NCBI RefSeq assembly: GCF_000820305.1
Contig: NZ_CDBH01000032.1
Coordinates: 43,200-107,199, forward strand
From: Aeromonas dhakensis
GTDB lineage: Bacteria > Pseudomonadota > Gammaproteobacteria > Enterobacterales > Aeromonadaceae
Direction: 5' to 3'
Length of the DNA: 64,000 bases
The position numbers and the translations under genes are program-made. Below are positions 56,362 to 64,000 of the stretch, one piece after another. The first letter of the stretch is position 1; every line of letters starts with the position of its first letter. A model generated the notes under the pieces. It made no database searches. It was not told the origin of the DNA and worked only from the letters and a program-made list of their open reading frames with translations.

Positions 56362-59214
56362 TTACAGCGCGGCGATCTCGGCCTGTTGGGCTTCCAGCTT
56401 GGTCAGCTGGAGACGGTAATCTTCCAGCTTCTCGCGCTCCTTGGCGATGACCGCTTCCGGCGCCTTGGCGACGAAGGCTTCGTTGCCAAGCTTGCCTTCG
56501 ATGCGGCCGCACTCGCCCACCAGACGGGCTACCTCTTTGGCCAGACGGGCCAGTTCGGCATCCTTGTCGATGAGACCAGCCATCGGGATCAGCAGTTCGG
56601 TAGCACCGATCAGCTTCTTCACCGACAGCGGCGCGGCTTCACCTTCGCCAAGCACGCGGATGGATTCCAGACGGGCCAGCGACTTGAGGAAGGCCTCGTT
56701 GTCGGCTGCACGCTCGGCATCCTTGGCATCGCACTGGAGCAGCACGTTGAGCGGGACGCTCGGCGCTACGTTCATCTCGGCGCGGATGTTGCGGATGCTG
56801 ACGATGAACTCCTTCACCCACTCCTGATCCGCCATCGCGGCGTCGTCCACCTTGGCGGCGTCGAACTCCGGGAAGGCCTGCATCATGATGGTGTCGGCGT
56901 GTACGCCGGCCAGCGGGGCGACCGATTTCCAGATGGTCTCGGTGATGAACGGGATGATCGGGTGTGCCAGACGCAGCAGGGTTTCCAGCACGGTCACGAG
57001 GGTGTGGCGGGCAGCGCGCTGCTCGGCCTCGGAACCCTTGGTCAGTACCGGCTTGGTCAGCTCCAGATACCAGTCACAGAACTGGTTCCAGATAAATTCG
57101 TACAGCACGCCGGCGGCGATGTCGAAGCGGTAGGTATCGAGGGCGGTACGGAAGTCACGGATGGCCACCTGCAGCTGGGACTGGATCCAGCGATCCGCCA
57201 GACTGAACTGCATTTCTCCACCGGCAAAGCCACAATCCTGATCTTCGGTGTTCATCAGCACGTAGCGGGAGGCGTTCCACAACTTGTTGCAGAAGTTGTT
57301 GTAACCATCCAGGCGCTTCATGTCCCAGTTGATGTCACGACCGGTAGAGGCCAGCGCCGCCAGGGTGAAGCGCAGGGCGTCGGTACCGTGGGCCTCGATC
57401 CCTTCCGGGAACTGCTTGGCGGTACGCTTGCCGATCTTCTCGGCCATCTGCGGCTGCATCATGTTGCCGGTGCGCTTCTCCAGCAGGTCCTCGAGGCTGA
57501 TGCCGTCGATCATGTCGAGGGGATCCAGCACGTTGCCCTTGGACTTGGACATCTTCTGGCCTTCTTCGTCACGGATGAGGCCTGTGATGTAGACGGTCTT
57601 GAACGGCACTTGCGGCTGGCCGTTTTCGTCCTTGATGAAGTGCATGGTCATCATGATCATCCGGGCGATCCAGAAGAAGATGATGTCGAAGCCGCTCATC
57701 AGCACGTCGGTCGGGTGGAAGGTCTTGAGCGCCTCTGTGTTGTTCGGCCAGCCCAGGGTGGAGAAGGTCCACAGGGCGGAGCTGAACCAGGTGTCGAGCA
57801 CGTCTTCGTCCTGACGCAGCACGGTCACGGACGGGATGCTGTGCTTGGCGCGCACTTCATCTTCGTTGCGGCCCACGTAGACGTTGCCGGCGTCGTCATA
57901 CCAGGCCGGGATGCGGTGACCCCACCACAGCTGACGGGAGACGCACCAGTCCTGAATGTCGCGCATCCAGGAGAAGTACATGTTCTCGTACTGCTTGGGC
58001 ACGAACTGGATGCGGCCATCTTCCACCGCCTCGATGGCGGTCTTGGCCATCGGCGCCACGCGCACGTACCACTGGTCGGTCAGCATCGGCTCGATGGGCA
58101 CGCCGCCGCGATCGCCGTAGGGCTGCTGCAGCACGTGATCCTTGATCTCGGCAAGCAGGCCCAGCTCGTCCAGCTTGGCGACGATGGCCTTGCGGGCGGC
58201 AAAGCGTTCCATCCCGGCGAACTCGGTCGGCAGGGTGGCGTCATAGGCGGTGCTCGGGTTGCCGTTGGAGTCAACCACTTCGGCCTCGGCGCGCACGTGG
58301 GCGTCCAGGGTGAAGATGTTGATCATCGGCAGGTTGTGGCGCTTGCCCACTTCGTTGTCGTTGAAGTCGTGGGCCGGGGTGATCTTCACGCAGCCGGTGC
58401 CCTTCTCCATGTCGGCGTGCTCGTCGGCGACGATGGGGATCAGACGGTTCACCAGCGGCAGCAGAATGTGCTGACCGATCAGCGCCTTGTAGCGCGGGTC
58501 TTCCGGGTTCACCGCGACGGCGGTATCACCCAGCATGGTTTCCGGACGGGTGGTGGCGACGATCAGGTGATCCTGGCCTTCGGCGGTCTTGGCGCCGTTG
58601 GCCAGCGGGTAGCGCAGGTGCCACATGTGGCCCTTGATCTCGCGGTTTTCCACTTCCAGGTCAGAGATGGCGGTGTTGAGCTTGGGATCCCAGTTCACCA
58701 GGCGCTTGCCGCGGTACATCAGGCCATCTTCGTAGAGACGGACAAACACTTCCTGCACGGCAGCGGAGAGACCTTCATCCATGGTGAAGCGCTCGCGCTC
58801 CCAATCCACGGAGTCGCCCAGACGGCGCATCTGGCGGGTGATGGTGCCGCCGGACTCTTCCTTCCACTGCCAAATCTTGTCGATGAAGGCTTCCCGGCCG
58901 TAATCGTGGCGGGTCTTGTCCTCTTCTGCGGCGATCTTGCGCTCAACCACCATCTGGGTGGCGATACCGGCGTGGTCGGTACCCGCCTGCCACAGGGTGT
59001 TCTTGCCCTGCATGCGGTTGTAGCGGATCAGGGTATCCATCAGGGTTTGCTGGAAGGCGTGACCCATGTGCAGGCTGCCGGTGACGTTCGGCGGCGGGAT
59101 CATGATGCAGAAGGAGTCTTTGCTGGTGTCGCCGTGGGGCTTGAAGTAGCCCTGAGCTTCCCAGTGCTGGTAGAGCGCCTGTTCGATGGCGTTGTGATTA
59201 AAAGTCTTTTCCAT
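56362..59214 (-). CDS. valS: Valine-tRNA ligase
   Basis: 950 residues from [16 protein letters not shown]; the in-frame extension to 59268 adds non-family residues. Class I motifs are the HIGH variant HMGH ([15 protein letters not shown]) and KMSKSKGN; the CP1 editing domain ([17 protein letters not shown]) and the C-terminal coiled-coil arm ([18 protein letters not shown]) are present. Length equals E. coli ValS (951). holC lies 65 bp upstream on the same strand. Confidence 0.97.
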   Translation of the reverse strand: MEKTFNHNAIEQALYQHWEAQGYFKPHGDTSKDSFCIMIPPPNVTGSLHMGHAFQQTLMDTLIRYNRMQGKNTLWQAGTDHAGIATQMVVERKIAAEEDKTRHDYGREAFIDKIWQWKEESGGTITRQMRRLGDSVDWERERFTMDEGLSAAVQEVFVRLYEDGLMYRGKRLVNWDPKLNTAISDLEVENREIKGHMWHLRYPLANGAKTAEGQDHLIVATTRPETMLGDTAVAVNPEDPRYKALIGQHILLPLVNRLIPIVADEHADMEKGTGCVKITPAHDFNDNEVGKRHNLPMINIFTLDAHVRAEAEVVDSNGNPSTAYDATLPTEFAGMERFAARKAIVAKLDELGLLAEIKDHVLQQPYGDRGGVPIEPMLTDQWYVRVAPMAKTAIEAVEDGRIQFVPKQYENMYFSWMRDIQDWCVSRQLWWGHRIPAWYDDAGNVYVGRNEDEVRAKHSIPSVTVLRQDEDVLDTWFSSALWTFSTLGWPNNTEALKTFHPTDVLMSGFDIIFFWIARMIMMTMHFIKDENGQPQVPFKTVYITGLIRDEEGQKMSKSKGNVLDPLDMIDGISLEDLLEKRTGNMMQPQMAEKIGKRTAKQFPEGIEAHGTDALRFTLAALASTGRDINWDMKRLDGYNNFCNKLWNASRYVLMNTEDQDCGFAGGEMQFSLADRWIQSQLQVAIRDFRTALDTYRFDIAAGVLYEFIWNQFCDWYLELTKPVLTKGSEAEQRAARHTLVTVLETLLRLAHPIIPFITETIWKSVAPLAGVHADTIMMQAFPEFDAAKVDDAAMADQEWVKEFIVSIRNIRAEMNVAPSVPLNVLLQCDAKDAERAADNEAFLKSLARLESIRVLGEGEAAPLSVKKLIGATELLIPMAGLIDKDAELARLAKEVARLVGECGRIEGKLGNEAFVAKAPEAVIAKEREKLEDYRLQLTKLEAQQAEIAAL

Positions 59215-59279
59215 GGTCTCGCCGTAATCTGGATGGATGGATTCTGGTGTTGATTCGTGGTGGATCACAGGCGGCGCAG

Positions 59280-59735
59280 TCAGGGCTGCGCCGGATCCGG
59301 TGCGGCAAGGACGGGCTGATCCCTCATCTCGAGGGTGTGGCCTGCCTGGCGATAGTGCTTGTAGCGCTCGCGGGCTTGCTGCTTTTGCGTTTCGTCAGTG
59401 GGGACAAAATCTACCACTTGAGCGAAGTGTCCTGCAAACAAAGGTGTCTGTTTGGCCAGATTGATGAGGCGGGCGTAGCGCCGTCGTGGCGGCTGGTGAC
59501 CGATCTCCACCGGTGCCTGGCCGCTCTCACCCTGCAACTGGTGCGGCACGAAGCGCTCCGGCGGCAGCTGCCACAGCAGCTCGTCGAGGCGCAGGGCCTG
59601 CGCTTCATCGTCGCACAGCAGGTAGATATGGCCCGCCCCCCACGACTCTGCCGCAAGGCTGCAGGCGAGTCGCTCGACGGCAGAGGCCTGCGCGTCATCC
59701 GGTTCGCTCATCAGGTAAAAGGTCACTTGGCTCAT
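59280..59735 (-). CDS. holC: DNA polymerase III chi subunit
   Basis: 151 residues with the chi fold blocks ([60 protein letters not shown]). It bridges the clamp loader to SSB in the replisome. The order pepA-holC-valS is the standard one. Confidence 0.92.
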   Translation of the reverse strand: MSQVTFYLMSEPDDAQASAVERLACSLAAESWGAGHIYLLCDDEAQALRLDELLWQLPPERFVPHQLQGESGQAPVEIGHQPPRRRYARLINLAKQTPLFAGHFAQVVDFVPTDETQKQQARERYKHYRQAGHTLEMRDQPVLAAPDPAQP

Positions 59736-59783
59736 CAGGTTGATCCCGTTTGCGGTGACGGATAATTGACCGCCGGTAAGGAC

Positions 59784-59844
59784 GGGCAGGGGGTATTCCT
59801 GCCCACCCTCAATGAAACAAGGAAGAGGCGGGCCTCTTCCTTGT
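59784..59844 (-). terminator. Two hairpins downstream of pepA
   Basis: Hairpin A: ACAAGGAAGAGG (59817-59828) with CCTCTTCCTTGT (59833-59844), loop CGGG. Hairpin B: GGGCAGG (59784-59790) with CCTGCCC (59798-59804). They lie in the 162-bp gap between pepA and holC on the minus strand. Neither has a clear T-run. Confidence 0.6.
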
Positions 59845-59897
59845 GGTGCAGGGCAACTTCCGCTCGCCCGATGGCATCGCCGGGCGAGGTGTGGAAA

Positions 59898-61406
59898 TTA
59901 CTCCTTCTCTTCGATGTCCACCCCGGACCGGTTCAGCAGGAACTGGGTCAGCAGGGGCACCGGACGCCCGGTGGAGCCCTTCTCCTTGCCACTCTTCCAG
60001 GCAGTCCCGGCGATATCCAGGTGGGCCCAGTTGTACTTCTTGGTGAAGCGTGACAGGAAGGCGGCGGCGGTGATGGTACCGGCCGGACGACCACCTATGT
60101 TGGCCATGTCGGCAAACGGACTCTCCAGCTGTTCCTGATACTCGTCGAACAGCGGCAGACGCCAGGCGCGATCACCCGCCTGCTCGGAGGCATTGAGCAG
60201 CTCGTGGGCCAGCGGGTTGTGGTTGGCCAAGAGGCCCGTGGTGTGGTGACCCAGGGCGATGATGCAGGCACCGGTCAGGGTGGCCACGTCGATCACGGTT
60301 TCCGGATCAAAGCGATCCACGTAGGTCAGCGCATCGCACAGCACCAGGCGGCCTTCCGCATCCGTGTTCAGCACTTCGATGGTCTGGCCGGACATGGAGG
60401 TGAGGATGTCACCCGGGCGATAGGCGTTGCCACCCGGCATGTTCTCGCAGCCCGCCAGCACGCCGATGACGTTGATGGGCAGCTGCAGCTGGGCCAGAGC
60501 GTGCATGGTACCGAGCACGGAGGCGGCGCCACCCATGTCGTACTTCATCTCGTCCATGCCGTCGGCCGGCTTGATGGAGATGCCGCCGGAGTCGAAGGTC
60601 AGTCCCTTGCCGACCAGCACGATGGGCTTGGCATCCGGATGACCCTTGTATTCGATGATGGCCATCATGGCTTCGTTGTCGGAGCCACGGGCCACCGCTA
60701 GGTAGGAGTTCATGCCGAGCTCGGCCATCTCCTGCTCGCCGATCACCTTGGTGGTGATGTTGTCGAACGCATCGGCCAGACGACGGGCCTGGGAGGCGAG
60801 ATAGGCCGGATTGCAGACATTGGGCGGCATGTTGGCCACGTCGCGACAGACGCGCACCCCTTTCGCCACGGCCAGACCGTGAGCGATGGCTTTTTCACCA
60901 ATGGTCAGTTCCCGACGCGTCGGCACGTTGAATACCAGCTTGCGCAGCGGACGGCGCGGCTCGGCCTTGTTGGTCTTGAACTGGTCGAAACTGTAGAGGC
61001 CCGCCTTGGTGGTTTCCACCGCCTGGCGCACCTTCCAATAGGTATCCCGTCCTTTGACGTGCAGCTCGGTCAGGAAGCAGACCGCTTCCATGGAGCCGGT
61101 TTCGTTGAGGGTGGTGATGGTCTTGTTGATGATCTGCTTGTACTGGCGTTCGTCGAGTTCCCGCTCCTTGCCGCAACCGACCAGCAGCACGCGCTCGCTG
61201 AGCACGCCCGGTACTTGATGCAGCAACAGCATCTGGCCTGGTTTCCCTTCCAGGTCGCCACGGCGCAGCAGCGAGCTGATGTAGCCATCGCTGATCTTGT
61301 CCAGCTGTTCGGCAACCGGAGAGAGGCGACGCGGCTCGAATACGCCGACCACGACGCAGGCACTGCGTTGCTTCTCAGGACTGCCACTCTTTACACTGAA
61401 CTCCAT
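59898..61406 (-). CDS. pepA: Leucyl aminopeptidase (M17)
   Basis: 502 residues. The N-terminal macro-like domain is followed by the M17 catalytic domain with metal ligands in [32 protein letters not shown] and the signature [14 protein letters not shown]. Hexameric two-metal enzyme; in enterobacteria PepA also binds DNA in Xer recombination and carAB control. It is divergent from lptF (178-bp gap), as in E. coli. Confidence 0.96.
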   Translation of the reverse strand: MEFSVKSGSPEKQRSACVVVGVFEPRRLSPVAEQLDKISDGYISSLLRRGDLEGKPGQMLLLHQVPGVLSERVLLVGCGKERELDERQYKQIINKTITTLNETGSMEAVCFLTELHVKGRDTYWKVRQAVETTKAGLYSFDQFKTNKAEPRRPLRKLVFNVPTRRELTIGEKAIAHGLAVAKGVRVCRDVANMPPNVCNPAYLASQARRLADAFDNITTKVIGEQEMAELGMNSYLAVARGSDNEAMMAIIEYKGHPDAKPIVLVGKGLTFDSGGISIKPADGMDEMKYDMGGAASVLGTMHALAQLQLPINVIGVLAGCENMPGGNAYRPGDILTSMSGQTIEVLNTDAEGRLVLCDALTYVDRFDPETVIDVATLTGACIIALGHHTTGLLANHNPLAHELLNASEQAGDRAWRLPLFDEYQEQLESPFADMANIGGRPAGTITAAAFLSRFTKKYNWAHLDIAGTAWKSGKEKGSTGRPVPLLTQFLLNRSGVDIEEKE

Positions 61407-61584
61407 GGAATCTCCTACATCCTAAAGACAAAAGGCACCTTTTATTGAATAATGCGGTGCTTGTTGGGGTATCAGAGGCGGAGCGAACAGGCACTGGCCC
61501 CGCAGTTCAAACTGGTAAAAATCCAATATACGGCCCTATTTTTCAGGCATTCGACTAAAAACACAAGTTTACTTGGGAATGACT

Positions 61585-62691
61585 GTGATCGTTTTCCGAT
61601 ATTTGTTCAGGGAAACCCTGAAAACCCAGCTGGCGGTATTATTCGTGCTGCTGCTCATCTTCGTCAGCCAGCAATTCATCCAGATCATTGGCGATGCCGC
61701 CGATGGTGAGGTGCCGACGCGCCTGGTCTCCACCCTGCTGCTGCTCAACCTGCCCAACATGGCCCTGCTGATGCTGCCCATCAGCCTGTTTTTGGCCATC
61801 TTGTTCGCTCACGGGCGCCTCTACGCCGAAAGCGAGATGACGGTGATGCATGCGGTGGGCTTCAGCCACCGTTTCGTGATGCGCAGCGCCATGGTACTGG
61901 CCCTGCTGACGGCGGCCGTCGCTGCCTTCAATACCGGCTGGATTGCCCCGCAGGCGAAGGAGCGCGAGTACCAGGTGATCGACGAGTTCAAGGCCGATCC
62001 GGGGATCTCCTTCCTGCAGGCCGGCCGCTTCATGGAGCTCGACAAGGGGCGCCTGGTGGCCTACATCCAGGATCTCAACGACAAGGGCTCCAAACTGCAG
62101 AAAATCTTCGTGTTGCAGCGCTCCCAGGATGGCAAGCCGCCGTCGGTGGTGGTGGCGACCGAAGGGGTGGTCACGGTCGACAGCAACGGCCTGCAGTGGC
62201 TGACCCTCAAGGATGGCTCCCGCTACGAGGGGCACTTCAATACCCGCCAGTTCCAGATCTCCGAATTCGACGAGTACAGCCTGGTGATCCGCCAGCAGGA
62301 GATGGAGCGCTCCAACCGCAAGGCGGCGGCCAAGCCGACCATGGAGCTGCTGGGCACCCAGGACAACCAGTTGATGGCCGAGCTGCAGTGGCGCCTGTCG
62401 CTGCCGCTCTCCATTCTGGTGCTGACCTTCCTGGTGGTGCCACTGGCGCGGGTCAACCCCCGTCAGGGCCGCTATGCCAAGCTGTTGCCGGCCATCCTGC
62501 TCTACCTCTCCTACTTCCTGCTGCTCAGTGCTGCCCGTTCAGCCATCGACAGCGGCCGGCTGCCGCACTGGCCCGGCATGTTCCTGGTGCCGCTGGTCTA
62601 TCTGCTGCTGATCGGGTTGCCGCTCAACCTGCAGGGCACCAGCTGGTGGAACGGGGTCAAGACCCTCTATTTCAAGAGAAAATCGGCATGA
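61585..62691 (+). CDS. lptF: LPS export ABC transporter permease LptF
   Basis: 368 residues. I choose the GTG at 61585 (MIVFRYLFRETLKTQLA) because it aligns with the LptF N-terminus of E. coli and GGGA is six bases before it; in-frame ATG 61579 and TTG 61573 are alternatives. Six membrane segments flank a periplasmic beta-jellyroll (about 130-270). With LptG and LptB2 it extracts LPS from the inner membrane. Its stop overlaps a nine-codon ORF (ATGATG). Confidence 0.95.
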   Translation: MIVFRYLFRETLKTQLAVLFVLLLIFVSQQFIQIIGDAADGEVPTRLVSTLLLLNLPNMALLMLPISLFLAILFAHGRLYAESEMTVMHAVGFSHRFVMRSAMVLALLTAAVAAFNTGWIAPQAKEREYQVIDEFKADPGISFLQAGRFMELDKGRLVAYIQDLNDKGSKLQKIFVLQRSQDGKPPSVVVATEGVVTVDSNGLQWLTLKDGSRYEGHFNTRQFQISEFDEYSLVIRQQEMERSNRKAAAKPTMELLGTQDNQLMAELQWRLSLPLSILVLTFLVVPLARVNPRQGRYAKLLPAILLYLSYFLLLSAARSAIDSGRLPHWPGMFLVPLVYLLLIGLPLNLQGTSWWNGVKTLYFKRKSA

Positions 62692-62764
62692 TGTTGCCAT
62701 CTGGGAGTCTCTACTGATGTTTGGCATTCTCGATAGACATGGCGACCGGGTCATTTTGCTGTCG
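62668..62764 (+). repeat. Diverged direct repeat, copy A: lptF tail plus remnant lptG head
   Basis: Contains the real end of lptF followed by a degenerate lptG start (MFGILDRHGDRVILL..). It matches 62784-62880 with 18 mismatches over 97 bp by my alignment (about 81 percent), offset 116 bp. The remnant ATG at 62717 has a GGGAG site. Confidence 0.92.
62688..62717 (+). CDS. Nine-codon coupling ORF between lptF and lptG
   Basis: ATGATGTTGCCATCTGGGAG... encodes MMLPSGSLY and a stop. It overlaps the lptF stop (ATGA) and its own stop overlaps the remnant lptG ATG (TGATG). The repeat copy at 62804-62833 encodes MMLQPGSFC with the same overlaps, its stop touching the real lptG start. Preservation in both copies suggests a genuine translational coupler rather than chance; no function beyond that is claimed. 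Confidence 0.4.
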   Translation: MMLPSGSLY

Positions 62765-62833
62765 CCCCCGCTCCATACGTCTGTATTTGAGGGAAAAATC
62801 AGCATGATGCTGCAACCGGGGAGTTTCTGCTGA
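62717..62833 (+). pseudogene. Remnant of lptG 5' end (38 codons)
   Basis: Open from ATG 62717 to TGA 62831-62833, encoding MFGILDRHGDRVILLSPPL and then out-of-family residues that run through an orphan lptF tail. Only about the first 16 codons resemble lptG. The stop overlaps the true lptG ATG, so ribosomes translating it could re-initiate at lptG. Confidence 0.75.
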
Positions 62834-62880
62834 TGTTTGGCATTCTCGATAGATATATCGGCCGGATCATTTTCATGTCG
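62784..62880 (+). repeat. Diverged direct repeat, copy B: orphan lptF tail plus true lptG head
   Basis: Starts with a gene-less lptF C-terminus (YLREKSA then stop, against YFKRKSA in the real gene), continues with the nine-codon ORF and the real lptG start. Confidence 0.92.
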
Positions 62881-63903
62881 GTCCTGCTGTGTGAGATCAC
62901 GCTGGTGGGCCTTGCGGCGCTGATCAAGTACGTGGAGCAGCTGAAGTCGGTAGGGGAAGGCAACTACGACATGCTCAGCGCCCTCTACTATGTGCTGCTC
63001 TCCATGCCGAAAGAGGCGGTGCTCTTCTTCCCGCTGGCGGCCCTGCTGGGCGGCCTCATCGGTCTGGGCCAGCTGGCGACCAGCTCGGAGCTGGTGGTGA
63101 TGCAGGCGGCGGGCCGCTCCAAGATCAGTATCGTGATGGCGGCGCTCAAGACCGCCATCCCGCTGATGATCCTGGTGGGGCTGATGGGGGAGTACGTGGC
63201 GCCCATCGCCAAGCGGATGGCGGATGACATCAAGGCGGGGGCCCTGTCGGAAGGGCGGTTGACCGTGTCGGCTTACGGGGTGTGGGCGCGCGATGGCAAT
63301 AACTTCGTCAACATCAACGGGGTGCGCAACGATGGTGCGCTGACCGGCATCACTCTTTACCGTTTCACCCCGGAGCGCAAGCTGATCGATATCCTGCAGG
63401 CGCAGGAAGGGGTGTTCGAGCAGCATCACTGGCTGCTCAAGCAGGTGCAGGTGACCCGTTTTGACGATCCCAAACAGATCCTGAGCGAGACCCAGCCCCA
63501 GATGGAGTGGAGCTCCGAGCTCACCCCCAAACAGCTCGGGGTGGTGAGCGTCGATCCCGAAAACCTGCCGGTGGCGGGACTGCTGGATTACATCGGCTAT
63601 CTGGATGCCAACAAGCAGGATGCCGGGCGCTACAAGCTGGAGATGTGGCGCAAGCTGCTGTCACCGCTCTCGGTGGTGGCGATGATCCTGCTGGCCTCCT
63701 CCTTCATCTTCGGCCCGCTGCGCTCGGTCAGCATGGGCGCTCGGATGTTGATGGGGATCATGACGGGCTTCGCCGTCTACGTCAGCGATCGGGTGTTCGG
63801 CCCCATCAGCCTGGTGTACGCGGTGCCACCGATCCTGGCGGCCATCGCGCCCAGCCTGCTGTTTGGCGGCATCTCCTTCTATATCCTGAGCCGCAAGCAG
63901 TAG
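62833..63903 (+). CDS. lptG: LPS export ABC transporter permease LptG
   Basis: 356 residues, start MFGILDRYIGRIIFMSVLL after GGGGAG. The family layout is six membrane segments around a periplasmic jellyroll, with SELVVMQAAGRSK (coupling helix to LptB) and SFIFGPLRSVSMG. It is the partner of LptF. Unusually, partial diverged copies of its own 5' and 3' ends lie immediately outside the gene on both sides, as if this allele had replaced an earlier one. Confidence 0.95.
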   Translation: MFGILDRYIGRIIFMSVLLCEITLVGLAALIKYVEQLKSVGEGNYDMLSALYYVLLSMPKEAVLFFPLAALLGGLIGLGQLATSSELVVMQAAGRSKISIVMAALKTAIPLMILVGLMGEYVAPIAKRMADDIKAGALSEGRLTVSAYGVWARDGNNFVNINGVRNDGALTGITLYRFTPERKLIDILQAQEGVFEQHHWLLKQVQVTRFDDPKQILSETQPQMEWSSELTPKQLGVVSVDPENLPVAGLLDYIGYLDANKQDAGRYKLEMWRKLLSPLSVVAMILLASSFIFGPLRSVSMGARMLMGIMTGFAVYVSDRVFGPISLVYAVPPILAAIAPSLLFGGISFYILSRKQ

Positions 63904-63934
63904 CGGCCTGAAGGGCGGTGGCGCTGCTGACAAA

Positions 63935-64000
63935 GGCGGTCATCGCTCCTGCTGCACTGCTGTTTGGCGGTATCTCCTTCTATATCCTGAGCCGCAAGCA
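63935..64000 (+). pseudogene. Remnant of lptG 3' end (continues beyond the window)
   Basis: From about 63935 the sequence repeats the lptG tail: CTGCTGTTTGGCGG at 63957, then the FGGISFYILSRK codons, matching the real tail at offset 101 bp with one mismatch over the last 44 bases, and a 3-base insertion further left (IAPAALL against IAPSLL). It is cut by the window edge, so its full length and what follows are unknown. Confidence 0.88.

Noticed and set aside
56269..59253. 994-codon open frame on the plus strand
   Set aside because: It is entirely antisense to valS, which has all family motifs. Long antisense frames are expected in GC-rich coding DNA. The same applies to 2357-4165, 4238-6103, 40381-42294, 42493-44937 and 48373-50382.

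Overview
The window is a GC-rich gammaproteobacterial chromosome segment that best fits the genus Aeromonas. I infer this from protein-level recognition plus gene order: mutS < > pncC-recA-recX-alaS-lysC-csrA-tRNA-Ser-tRNA-Arg(n), holC-valS, pepA < > lptF-lptG, and mepM near znuACB. No database was consulted. No CRISPR array, insertion sequence, prophage or integrase was seen.

Layout. 1-4.2 kb: a truncated Nudix hydrolase, a GFA-type zinc protein and an aaeXAB-like aromatic-acid efflux operon. 4.3-8.6 kb: parE and parC (topoisomerase IV). 8.7-15 kb: a visibly more AT-rich accessory stretch with an exported alpha/beta hydrolase, a cluster of intergenic palindromic repeats, a LysR/MFS divergent pair, an unusual DsbB-like gene with a 52-residue DUF5993 partner, and a LysR/SnoaL-like divergent pair. 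15-19 kb: small conserved genes of unknown function and a four-gene operon headed by a J-domain protein. 19-24.4 kb: an EF-hand protein, the scsBCD periplasmic thiol operon with a cysteine-bearing membrane protein, and plsC. 24.5-26 kb: a reduced phage-shock operon (pspA, short pspC, pspG-like) behind a sigma-54 promoter. 26-30.5 kb: a GIY-YIG protein, a solute-binding protein, RarD, a UDG-family protein, an EamA transporter and a LysR regulator. 30.5-37.8 kb: znuB-znuC < > znuA with Zur-like operators, then a LapG protease, a TAXI-type binding protein and a LapD-like receptor that lacks GGDEF, lying between znuA and mepM. 37.8-42.4 kb: hydroxyacid dehydrogenase, YjaG, MarR, an unknown protein and a BCCT transporter. 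42.4-52 kb: the mutS/pncC/recA/recX/alaS/lysC/csrA block (recA with a LexA box, lysC with a convincing internal start). 52.1-52.9 kb: one tRNA-Ser(GCT) and five tRNA-Arg(ACG) genes. 53-64 kb: pbpG, DedA, a CNNM/CorC protein, valS, holC, pepA, lptF and lptG.

The most unusual signal is a recurring structure rather than a gene. At four places (pspG tail, znuB tail, lptF/lptG junction, lptG tail) a gene end is present twice as a diverged direct repeat with an offset of 101-116 bp: one copy belongs to the intact gene and the other is a gene-less remnant. lptG has such remnants on both sides. I interpret these as scars of allele replacement by partly illegitimate recombination; assembly artefact is the main alternative. 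Other points of interest are the LapG/TAXI/LapD(no GGDEF) module, the J-domain operon, the DsbB/DUF5993 pair and a nine-codon coupling ORF between lptF and lptG.
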